Assembly (NCBI GenBank): GCA_020057445.1
Contig: JAGVFV010000109.1
Span: 1-12,677 of the forward strand
Length of the DNA stretch: 12,677 nucleotides
Direction of reading: 5' to 3'
DNA from: an archaeon
Lineage (GTDB): Archaea; Nanobdellota; Nanobdellia; Woesearchaeales; JAHJEM01
Position numbers and translations under genes: made by a program. The notes under the pieces were generated by a model. The model was not told the origin of the DNA and ran no database searches. It saw only the letters and a program-made list of their open reading frames with translations. Every line of letters begins with the position of its first letter. Position 1 is the stretch's first letter. Shown in pieces: positions 6,754 to 12,677 of the stretch.

Positions 6754-7410
6754 ATGGAAAACGAAACAAAAGCATTGGAAATACTGGTTGTTGAAGACAA
6801 CCTGATGCACCAAGACGCGGCAAGAGCATTGCTCAAAGACCACAACTTGACTGTTGTAGGGACCTTTGATGATGCGATGGATGAACTAAAAAACTGGCAG
6901 AAATACGATGCAGTGCTGACAGACCTGTTCTTTCCCCAGGGCCGAGGAGAAATGATGAGGGACAAGTCAATGGGAAAGATTGAAATGCCCTTTGGCTACG
7001 CTGTCTCCCTGATAGCAAGCAAGCACGGCATTGAGAATATCGCGGTGGTCTCTGATGCAAACCATCACGACAATCCCATCGCATACACCATGGACTTCCT
7101 CAGCGGAAGGGGCGGACAAGGACCTATTGTCCAGCAGGTCGGGACTTCAAGGCTTGCCGTCATCAACTCTGGCGCCTTGCAGCAAGCATACCTCAAAAGC
7201 GACGGCTCAGTAACCCTTGAGGACCCATACACGCTGCCGAAGGATTCGGAAAGACGCCAAGAGTTTGCAAGAAAAGGAGAGTACGAATTCCAGAGAGTGA
7301 AGAACTGGAAAGCGGCACTGGAACAGGTCATGAATGCAGAGATATACACGCCTCCAAAAAGAATAGACGATAGGCCAGTAGGAGCGCCGCCTGGCGGAAG
7401 AATAATGTAA
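6754..7410 (+). CDS. Stand-alone receiver-like (response-regulator-like) protein
   Basis: The 218-residue protein begins like a CheY-type receiver: EILVVEDN (9-16) supplies the acidic pair E14/D15, YDAVLTDLFFP (51-61) the candidate phospho-acceptor D57, and IAVVSD (96-101) the switch Ser/Thr position. The conserved lysine and the usual end of a receiver are not recognisable; instead there is SDANHHDNP (100-108) and a GRGGQG loop (118-123). The C-terminal third is charged and ends in a Pro/Gly-rich tail (PVGAPPGGRIM). There is no DNA-binding or output domain and no kinase in the window. It could be a phospho-independent signalling adaptor. I have an impression of similar receiver-like proteins with a His-His motif in candidate-phylum bacteria, not verified. 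It is divergent from the TrmB gene and convergent with galT, whose stop lies 8 bp beyond its own. Confidence 0.72.
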   Translation: MENETKALEILVVEDNLMHQDAARALLKDHNLTVVGTFDDAMDELKNWQKYDAVLTDLFFPQGRGEMMRDKSMGKIEMPFGYAVSLIASKHGIENIAVVSDANHHDNPIAYTMDFLSGRGGQGPIVQQVGTSRLAVINSGALQQAYLKSDGSVTLEDPYTLPKDSERRQEFARKGEYEFQRVKNWKAALEQVMNAEIYTPPKRIDDRPVGAPPGGRIM

Positions 7411-7412
7411 AA

Positions 7413-7425
7413 GGAATGTCATTCC
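7413..7425. terminator. Short palindrome between convergent gene ends, possible weak terminator
   Basis: GGAATG-T-CATTCC spans the stop region of galT and follows the stop of the receiver-like gene by 2 bp. On the minus strand it is followed by TTTT, so it might help end the glycogen operon transcript. The stem is short (4-6 bp), and archaeal termination relies mostly on U-tracts. Confidence 0.25.
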
Positions 7426-8384
7426 CCGCGATAGAATTTTGCAGCGTCTTCCGGAGAGACCGTGTTGATGACGGTTCCCGTCTCCAGCTCAAACCCTGCC
7501 CAGATCGCAAGCCGCGGAGATATCTCGATGTGAAAGTGGAAATTCTCTCCCTTAAGGTCGGCATTATGTATCTTCAGGTTGAACGGAGGATATCCTAGAT
7601 CGTCAAGGCGCAGCAACAGCTTCTTCAGGACACCTGCAAGGGCGAACAGTTCCTCGTTTCGCAGGAGCGCGATATTCGGATAATGATTCTTCGGGAAGAC
7701 CCATACTTCATACGGGAAACGGGAAGCGTACGGCGTGAACGCGACAAAATGCTCATCCTCAAAAACGCGGCGGTCTGATGCCTTCTCCTGCTCGATGATC
7801 TCACAGTACGGGCAAGACTCGTTCTCGATCAGGTACTTATACGCCGTCATCAGCTCCTCTGAGATCCACGACGGCTTGATGTTATACGCGATGATCTGCG
7901 AATGAGAATGCCGAAGCGACGCCCCTGCAGCAGTGCCCCTGTTCTTGAAGACAGAGATGTACTTGATGTTCGCAAGGTCGTTGAGCTCCCTGATCCTCCA
8001 TACATAGGTCTTGAGAACGCTCTGGATATGCTCCTGGGGCAATTCCTCAAGCTCTTTCCCGTGCTCTGGCGTCTCGATGATCACCTCGTGCGTGCCATAT
8101 GCGGAGGCGAACGTGTAGAACTTGTTATGCATCTGGATGTGGGGATCGCCTTCGAGGGAAACAGCGCTGAACTTGTTCGGCACGACCCTGATGATCCAGG
8201 AGTCGTCCTTCTTGATCTCATTGAGGATGCCTGCGAGCAGGTGCTCATGGCCAGGGCAGAACGGGCAGGAATCCCTCCCTTCCTCAACAGCCCTTGCCTC
8301 CTTCAGGATGTGGGGCCTTTTGCCCCGATCTTTTGCCACTATGACAAACCTGTTCAGTATGTAGTCTTTCCTCAGTTCGTTCAT
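7419..8384 (-). CDS. galT: GalT-family nucleotidylyltransferase (galactose-1-phosphate uridylyltransferase or ADP-glucose phosphorylase type)
   Basis: At 321 residues this is a full-length HIT-superfamily GalT. Probable zinc ligands are C40/C43 (CPFC), H108 (PEHGKEL) and H159. The catalytic motif HSHSQ (159-163) places the nucleophilic His at H161, equivalent to the second His of HPHGQ in E. coli GalT. The second half has a further CPYC pair (191-194) and NFHFHIE (281-287). HSHSQ instead of HPHxQ is, from memory, nearer to plant ADP-glucose phosphorylase and archaeal relatives, so the substrate may be NDP-glucose rather than the Leloir pair. The start codon overlaps the stop of the glycogen synthase (ATGA) with no SD, implying translational coupling. 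No galE or galK is present. It is the last gene of the operon, and its placement suggests tuning of the NDP-glucose/glucose-1-phosphate pool. Confidence 0.88.
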   Translation of the reverse strand: MNELRKDYILNRFVIVAKDRGKRPHILKEARAVEEGRDSCPFCPGHEHLLAGILNEIKKDDSWIIRVVPNKFSAVSLEGDPHIQMHNKFYTFASAYGTHEVIIETPEHGKELEELPQEHIQSVLKTYVWRIRELNDLANIKYISVFKNRGTAAGASLRHSHSQIIAYNIKPSWISEELMTAYKYLIENESCPYCEIIEQEKASDRRVFEDEHFVAFTPYASRFPYEVWVFPKNHYPNIALLRNEELFALAGVLKKLLLRLDDLGYPPFNLKIHNADLKGENFHFHIEISPRLAIWAGFELETGTVINTVSPEDAAKFYRGE

Positions 8385-10162
8385 CGCTGCAGCGCAAGAT
8401 TGTGCGCAATGATATAATTTTTCACCAGATGCTTCCAGTCGGCAAAAGAGGAAACGGTCTTCGCGTTCAACTTATTCTCCACGCGCTCCACGTGGTCAAG
8501 AAGAATATACTCATACATCACCTTTTCAAGATCAGCTATGACCTCCTCATCCTTCTTCTGGAAGCGTTCTATGATGAAGATACCGGGTCGTACGCTGTTG
8601 ACCTTGCTCTTGATGAAGCTCCCAAACCCGGTCAGGTCGGACGTGACCGATGACACGCCCATCGCGGCAGCCTCAAGGGGAGTGTACCCCCATGGCTCAT
8701 AATAACTCGGGAAAAGTCCAAGATGACAGCCGCTCATCGCATCATAATACGACAGGTTCAGCAGTCCGTCATTCCCATCCAGATAGGTGGGATAGAGGAT
8801 GACCTTCACCCGGTCGTTTGGCTTGTTGTCAAGGCCGCATTCCAGCAATGTCCACTTGATGCTGTCCGCATCCTCATTGTTTATGTAATGCGTCACGATC
8901 AGGGGATTGCCAAAACGCCTGAAGGCAAGCATCTCTTTTTTCATGTCCAGCAGGAACTCATTCGTGAAGATCTTCTCCTTCACATACTCATCCTGCGAGA
9001 TCACCCCTTCCACGATCGTCTTCAGAATATCCTTTGACCTGAAATCCACATACTGCTTGATCTGCTTGTAGATATTCTTGTTCTCCAGAAGCTCCTTCTT
9101 CAGGCCGTAAGTCTTATTCGGAATCCAGAAGAACACACATACGGTCTTGTTCGAGTTCTCGGCCTGCAGCCTCCTGTTCAATTCGCCAAGCGCCCGTATC
9201 GTCACATCGATGCCCTTATTCTTGAACTCATACCTTCCGATGATGAAAAAGATGAGCGTGTGCTCCAATTCGAACGTGTAATGCGGAAAGAAATAATAGG
9301 TGATGAATTCCTTGATCATCTCGAGATTCGTCACGTGCTTGATCGACGTCTCTTCTATCGTCGGGAATTTCTCGATGTCAAGGCCGTTGAGCACAAGCAC
9401 ATCCGGCTTCCTCCCGAGGATATGCTCAGCCTCAATGCCAGTGATCGCAGACACTGTCGTAAACACGCTCGCCTCTCTTGCGCACGCGCGTTCAGCAGTG
9501 AACTTATCAAGGATGCCTACATTTCTCGCTTCTGTCTCAGGATCAAACTTGCCGAGCAGATTGTACAGGTCCCGTCCCTCGCCGGCGATGCTCCGTCCGA
9601 GCATTGTCGCGTGCGTGGTGAACACGGTCTTCACCTTCGCCGCATTCAACTTCAGGTACAAGAGCCCAAAGCCGGCAAGCCACTCGTGGAACTGGGCGAC
9701 AATCTTGTCAGAATGAAGCTTCCTGCTCAGGATCTCCAGAAGCATGCCGACAGCCCACGCCCAAAGGAGAGGCTCTTCAAAATCCCAAGACGCATGCAAC
9801 GAATCAATGCGGAATTTTTCCCACAACAGCCCTTTTATCTCATTCTTCCGCGGAAGGAGCGCCATGAAATCCAGCAGTATGACGTTTGGCTCGCCTTTCA
9901 CCTGCCATTTGCCGTAATAGCACAAGATACCTGACTTCTTCAGCTCCTCAAACGTGTCGCTGACCTCTTTTGGCGGAGTCGACTGTATCATCTCTGTATC
10001 GAAGGCATTCTTGAAAAATGGCCCTATGAGAAAATAATTCTTATAATAGTATCTCATCAGGGCGGCCTTGCTGATCAGGACAGTATTTATCCCTCCGACC
10101 TTGTTGCAGACCTCCCACGAGGCCTCAAAAAGATAATCCCCTTCCGCTTTGATCTTTTCCAT
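8381..10162 (-). CDS. Glycogen synthase, eukaryotic-type (GT3/GYS family)
   Basis: This 593-residue GT-B enzyme transfers glucose, normally from UDP-glucose in GT3, to the non-reducing ends of glycogen. Signatures in order: FEASWEVCNKVGGINTVLI (12-30), QFHEWLAGFGLLYL (157-170), TTHATMLGR (182-190), VLNGLDIEKF (257-266), IGRYEFKNKGIDV (308-320), the donor-site block YYEPWGYTPLEAAAMG (487-502) and SDLTGFGSF (508-516), then DWKHLVKNY (575-583). These match animal and yeast glycogen synthase, not bacterial GlgA (GT5). It is shorter than yeast Gsy2 (about 705 residues): the phosphorylated N- and C-terminal extensions are missing, and the arginine-rich allosteric helix before DWK is largely replaced. 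The ATG follows the stop of the membrane-anchored small protein by one base, and the stop overlaps galT by four. A regulator site is not visible inside the operon. Confidence 0.95.
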   Translation of the reverse strand: MEKIKAEGDYLFEASWEVCNKVGGINTVLISKAALMRYYYKNYFLIGPFFKNAFDTEMIQSTPPKEVSDTFEELKKSGILCYYGKWQVKGEPNVILLDFMALLPRKNEIKGLLWEKFRIDSLHASWDFEEPLLWAWAVGMLLEILSRKLHSDKIVAQFHEWLAGFGLLYLKLNAAKVKTVFTTHATMLGRSIAGEGRDLYNLLGKFDPETEARNVGILDKFTAERACAREASVFTTVSAITGIEAEHILGRKPDVLVLNGLDIEKFPTIEETSIKHVTNLEMIKEFITYYFFPHYTFELEHTLIFFIIGRYEFKNKGIDVTIRALGELNRRLQAENSNKTVCVFFWIPNKTYGLKKELLENKNIYKQIKQYVDFRSKDILKTIVEGVISQDEYVKEKIFTNEFLLDMKKEMLAFRRFGNPLIVTHYINNEDADSIKWTLLECGLDNKPNDRVKVILYPTYLDGNDGLLNLSYYDAMSGCHLGLFPSYYEPWGYTPLEAAAMGVSSVTSDLTGFGSFIKSKVNSVRPGIFIIERFQKKDEEVIADLEKVMYEYILLDHVERVENKLNAKTVSSFADWKHLVKNYIIAHNLALQR

Positions 10163-10163
10163 C

Positions 10164-10697
10164 TTACGTCAACACCAATCCGAACAATAATTTACTCACC
10201 ACGAAACCAAGCACGAACCCGAGGAGCACGCCGAGGATGAATTCCTTCAATGTGAAATAACGATACGCCTCGCCCTTTCCGACAACGTGTTTTTCAGCTT
10301 CCGGCTTCTTTGCCTCACCCGGAATGACGATTTGAGAAGGCATCTCCTCTTTTTTCTCAAAGACGACCGGTTTTTGAGCAGACACGTCCGGGACGACAGG
10401 ACTCACCTTTGGCTCATCCCTCTTCTCTTCGATATACGCCTCGAACCTCTTTGAGACCTCCCTCCTCATCACATGCTCGTTTATCGCCGCAAGCGTCTCT
10501 TCTTTTGTCGTGCACTTCCTGACTGTCCCTGCAAGGTCACTATTCTGCAAGACCTGCAGGATCCAATTTGAAAAGTCATTCTTGAACGCAGAGACGTGGT
10601 GGGAGAACTCGTCCTGAGGCATATCTTTCAATATGTCTGCAAGATCCTCTAGCGTGTGCGCTACCTTTCCGTTCTTACAGTAGAACGCCTGGTCCAA
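10164..10697 (-). CDS. Small membrane-anchored protein with DUF5752-like domain, paralog of its neighbour
   Basis: The 177-residue protein has three parts. Residues 5-77 form a compact helical domain (FYCKNGKVAHTLEDLADIL, then FSHHVSAFKNDFSNWI at 31-46, then SDLAGTV). Residues 88-146 are a charged, Pro/Lys/Glu-rich linker. Residues 153-176 are a single hydrophobic helix with regularly spaced glycines (LGVLLGFVLGF), placed as a tail anchor. The first domain matches the neighbouring 115-residue protein, and I connect both, from memory, with archaeal DUF5752. The start is TTG: the next upstream in-frame codons are GAT and the stop TGA, and a GAGGTGA SD lies just before. It is encoded between GH57 and glycogen synthase, so it may tether glycogen enzymes or granules to the membrane. 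That function is a guess; no catalytic residues stand out. Confidence 0.85.
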   Translation of the reverse strand: MDQAFYCKNGKVAHTLEDLADILKDMPQDEFSHHVSAFKNDFSNWILQVLQNSDLAGTVRKCTTKEETLAAINEHVMRREVSKRFEAYIEEKRDEPKVSPVVPDVSAQKPVVFEKKEEMPSQIVIPGEAKKPEAEKHVVGKGEAYRYFTLKEFILGVLLGFVLGFVVSKLLFGLVLT

Positions 10698-10700
10698 ATC

Positions 10701-10707
10701 TCACCTC
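10701..10707 (-). promoter_or_regulatory. Shine-Dalgarno site that fixes a TTG start
   Basis: The minus strand reads GAGGTGA, with GAGG ending 6 nt before the TTG at 10697. An in-frame TGA lies two codons upstream, so no earlier start is possible. The site lies in the 20-bp gap after the preceding gene's TAA. Confidence 0.75.
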
Positions 10708-10717
10708 TTTTTCCTAT

Positions 10718-11065
10718 TTATTTCTTGAAATATTCCTTGATGATGATGATCGTCTGCTTCTTGTTCTTCTCATTTGCAAGCATCCGCGCAAGCTCAACCT
10801 CACTGAACACATGGTAGATCCATGCTGAAAAGTCATTCTTGTACGGGGTCACATGATGCGAAAACACGTCATCAGACATCTTTTCAAGCCCCTTTGCAAG
10901 GTCAAAAAGGCTCTTGAGCTTTTTCCCGTTTTTCAGGACGAAATATTTGTCTTCAGAAGACGCCACGAACTTATGCAGCTTCCCCTCGATCTTTTTCGGT
11001 ATCAGCGTCGCCCTCGACTTTCCTTTCTTTGCCTTCTTCATGATTTTTCGTTTCTTCTTTTTCAT
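10718..11065 (-). CDS. Small basic protein with DUF5752-like domain
   Basis: The 115-residue protein starts with a lysine/arginine-rich tail (residues 1-31, from MKKKKRKIMKK) followed by a domain at about 41-113: YFVLKNGKKLKSLFDLAKGL, then FSHHVTPYKNDFSAWI (68-83), then VELARMLA. The domain aligns along its whole length with residues 5-77 of the next gene product, so the two genes are tandem paralogs. There is no signal peptide or membrane helix, so it should be cytoplasmic. The basic tail could bind nucleic acid, acidic lipids or a protein partner. Its ATG overlaps the GH57 stop (ATGA), and GGGGTGA four bases upstream is a good SD. M9 is a less likely alternative start. Function is unknown; a carbohydrate-enzyme accessory role is inferred only from the operon. 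Confidence 0.85.
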   Translation of the reverse strand: MKKKKRKIMKKAKKGKSRATLIPKKIEGKLHKFVASSEDKYFVLKNGKKLKSLFDLAKGLEKMSDDVFSHHVTPYKNDFSAWIYHVFSEVELARMLANEKNKKQTIIIIKEYFKK

Positions 11066-12318
11066 CCGGTCACCCCTTTCACCAATGAACTTGGATTTTC
11101 GACAGGAACAGTAATCTGCAGCTCCTCGCCATGCGAAAGATGGGCGATACGGATCGCAATATCATTCAGCACATTCATGAACGCGATGAAGCCCTCATAT
11201 GGCGAGTTGTAGGGATTGAAATACTTGTGCACATCACCATCATTGAACCATTTCGTGCACATGTAATACAGGTGATCGCTCGTCGTCAGCCGTCTCCAGT
11301 CCTCAAGCAATGCATTGTTGTCCAGCCCCTTTATCGCCTGCTCAAAATTATAGAGCTCTTTTGCAGCATAGTTCTGGATCCGATTCCCAAGCCACGCAGA
11401 AAGATCCCTCTCCACGTCAGCCCATGAGATGAAGTTGTGGATATCGAGCTCGCCGACAGAAGGATAGGAGTCAATCACCTCGCTCACGGTCTTGAAATCA
11501 TTGTCAGGATGGCGCAGGATATCATCAGGAAGATGGCGCATGAACTCGAAAATTCCTGTATCCTCCCATTGGTGCTCACCAAACGTCTCATAATCCATGA
11601 ACAGGTTGATCACCTGGCCATTTCCATTCACAGAAGACACCCACTGGGCAAACTTTGGCGAATGCAAGGGATACTCTTCCCATGTCCTATTTCCGAACCG
11701 GAATGCGATATCATCAGAAAGCTTGTAATTCTTCAGGAGAAGCTTGAGCCTTGGTGCTGTCTTTGGCGTATACACGAAATTCGGGCTTCGCCAGCCAAGG
11801 ATGTGGTCCGCTCCTTCTGCGACAATGCCCTTGAACCCGAGATCCTGGACAAAATGCGCAAGCTCATTATTGTAGATGAGCTCAGTATTACGGAACACGC
11901 AAGGCTCCTGGCCAAACAGGTCCTTGATGGTCTTCTGATGAAGCTCGACCTGCTCCTTGAACTCGTCCTTCGAAAACAGATAGGACAGCGAATGATTATA
12001 CGTCTCTGCCAGGAACTCCACACAGCCTGTCTTCGCAAGCTCCTGGAAAGATTCGAGCACCTCTGGCTTATACCGCTGGAACTGCTCAATGATGGACCCT
12101 GAAAGCGAAAAAGAAACCTTAAACTTGCCATGATGCTTCTTTATCAAGTCAAGAAGAAGATGGTTCATGGGAAGATAGCACTTCTTCGCCACCTTCTCGA
12201 TGATCTCCTTGTTCTTCTTATGGTCAAAATAATCAGAGCTCTTCCCGATCTCAAACACGGAATACTTCTTCAGGCGAAACGGCTGATGCACCTGAAAATA
12301 AAAGCACACGCTTACCAT
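11062..12318 (-). CDS. GH57 alpha-amylase-family glycoside hydrolase
   Basis: The 418-residue protein has all five GH57 regions: VHQPF (10-14), FSLSGSIIEQ (70-79), FRNTELIYNN (142-151) with nucleophile E146, LFMDYETFGEHQW (239-251) with acid/base D242, and ISWADVERDLSAWLGN further on. The tail TSDHLYYMCTKW...DGDVHKYF...SPYEGF is typical of the intracellular archaeal and Bacteroidetes alpha-amylase branch. There is no signal peptide. It is shorter than GH57 branching enzymes (over 500 residues) and lacks their C-terminal extension, so hydrolysis of alpha-1,4 glucan is more likely than branching. It overlaps the GT4 gene by 7 bp and the small basic protein gene by 4 bp. A GGAGG SD lies 7 nt before its ATG. 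GT4-GH57-debranching linkage is known from other glycogen clusters; here the debranching gene sits in a separate nearby unit. Confidence 0.93.
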   Translation of the reverse strand: MVSVCFYFQVHQPFRLKKYSVFEIGKSSDYFDHKKNKEIIEKVAKKCYLPMNHLLLDLIKKHHGKFKVSFSLSGSIIEQFQRYKPEVLESFQELAKTGCVEFLAETYNHSLSYLFSKDEFKEQVELHQKTIKDLFGQEPCVFRNTELIYNNELAHFVQDLGFKGIVAEGADHILGWRSPNFVYTPKTAPRLKLLLKNYKLSDDIAFRFGNRTWEEYPLHSPKFAQWVSSVNGNGQVINLFMDYETFGEHQWEDTGIFEFMRHLPDDILRHPDNDFKTVSEVIDSYPSVGELDIHNFISWADVERDLSAWLGNRIQNYAAKELYNFEQAIKGLDNNALLEDWRRLTTSDHLYYMCTKWFNDGDVHKYFNPYNSPYEGFIAFMNVLNDIAIRIAHLSHGEELQITVPVENPSSLVKGVTG

Positions 12319-12677
12319 TGCCCACCCTCCAATGCCTTATTGTACACATCGATGCATTTCCTTGCAGGGATCTCCCAATTGAACTTCTTGACCTCCCTGC
12401 TTCCCTGTTCCTGGATCTCCTCATGCAATGTCGGATAATGGAGCACAGAAAGCATCTTGCTTGCCATCTCCTCAATATCCCAAAAATCGACCTTGAGACA
12501 ATGCGAGATGACTTCAGAGACACCGCTCGTCTTTGAGATGATCACCGGCGTCCCATTGCGCATGGCCTCAAGAGGGGTTATGCCAAACGGCTCGGACACA
12601 GAAGGAAGCACATACAGATCAGCAAGCTTATACGCCCGGTCAATGTCTTGGCCAGTCAAGAACCCGGAAAACAGGAT
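12312..12677 (-). CDS. GT4-family glycosyltransferase, C-terminal part (cut by window edge)
   Basis: The frame is open to the right edge (ILFSGFLTGQD before any start), so this is the last 121 or so codons of a longer gene. The visible part is the nucleotide-sugar-binding half of a GT-B enzyme: AYKLADLYVLPSVSEPFGIT with the EPFGITPLE (E-x7-E) signature, then NGTPVIISKTSGVSEVI. It probably transfers glucose or another hexose from an NDP-sugar. Next to GH57 and glycogen synthase, a role in glucan priming, a second synthase activity or maltodextrin/trehalose-type synthesis is plausible. It ends 7 bp inside the start of the GH57 gene. The operon promoter must lie outside the window. Confidence 0.93.
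   Translation of the reverse strand: MLFSGFLTGQDIDRAYKLADLYVLPSVSEPFGITPLEAMRNGTPVIISKTSGVSEVISHCLKVDFWDIEEMASKMLSVLHYPTLHEEIQEQGSREVKKFNWEIPARKCIDVYNKALEGGQW
12326..12330 (-). promoter_or_regulatory. Shine-Dalgarno site of the GH57 gene
   Basis: GGAGG on the minus strand, inside the end of the GT4 gene, 7 nt before the GH57 ATG. It supports the chosen start and independent re-initiation within the operon. Confidence 0.7.

Noticed and set aside
7413..7425. Perfect palindrome GGAATG-T-CATTCC as a strong intrinsic terminator
   Set aside because: Stem and U-run are short and it overlaps the galT stop codon; listed only as a weak candidate.
9260..9934. 224-codon open frame on the + strand opposite glycogen synthase
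   Set aside because: Antisense shadow of a well-supported GT3 gene, with no domain and no SD or promoter.
11437..12102. 221-codon open frame on the + strand opposite GH57
   Set aside because: Antisense shadow; the GH57 frame has all five family regions.

Overview
The window looks like part of an archaeal genome, most likely a DPANN-type lineage of the Woesearchaeota/Pacearchaeota kind. The lineage is inferred, not proven. The pointers are a TrmB-family sugar regulator, a GH57 amylase, archaeal-style TATA boxes about 26-27 bp upstream of leaderless starts, SD motifs of the GGAGG/GGTGA type inside a tightly packed operon, and two small paralogous proteins with an FSHHV...KNDFS.W motif that I associate with archaeal DUF5752-like families. 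Coding density is very high. The largest gap is the 138 bp between positions 6616 and 6753. I see no tRNA, rRNA, CRISPR array or insertion sequence.

Layout. From the left edge to 3005 (+ strand) lies the 3' part of a large secreted metallopeptidase: an HEYGH zinc peptidase domain, two tandem Ig-like repeats, an eight-repeat FG-GAP/VCBS-like propeller and a 10-cysteine C-terminal domain. It converges, with a 13-bp gap, on a minus-strand unit read from right to left: a TrmB-like regulator (5893-6615), then its own promoter, a sugar-1-phosphate nucleotidylyltransferase (4820-5854), and a glycogen-debranching-type amylo-alpha-1,6-glucosidase (3019-4836) overlapping the previous gene by 17 bp. Divergent from the regulator is a stand-alone receiver-like protein (6754-7410, + strand) with an unusually strong Shine-Dalgarno site. 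This converges on a second minus-strand operon, again read right to left: GT4 glycosyltransferase (cut by the right edge), GH57 alpha-amylase, a small basic protein, its membrane-anchored paralog, a eukaryotic-type (GT3) glycogen synthase and a GalT-type nucleotidylyltransferase. In this operon every junction is an overlap or a gap of 20 bp or less.

How the genes fit together. The minus-strand genes make a nearly complete alpha-glucan (glycogen) store. The nucleotidylyltransferase can make NDP-glucose from glucose-1-phosphate. The GT3 synthase, and possibly the GT4 enzyme, extend the glucan. GH57 and the debranching enzyme break it down. GalT interconverts NDP-sugars and sugar-1-phosphates. 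The TrmB protein is the obvious candidate regulator. No classical branching enzyme, glycogen phosphorylase or glycogenin is present in the window.

The most unusual part is the pair of paralogous small proteins between the amylase and the synthase. They share one domain of about 75 residues. One copy carries a lysine-rich N-terminal tail and the other a C-terminal membrane anchor, which suggests an undescribed scaffold or localisation device for the glycogen machinery.
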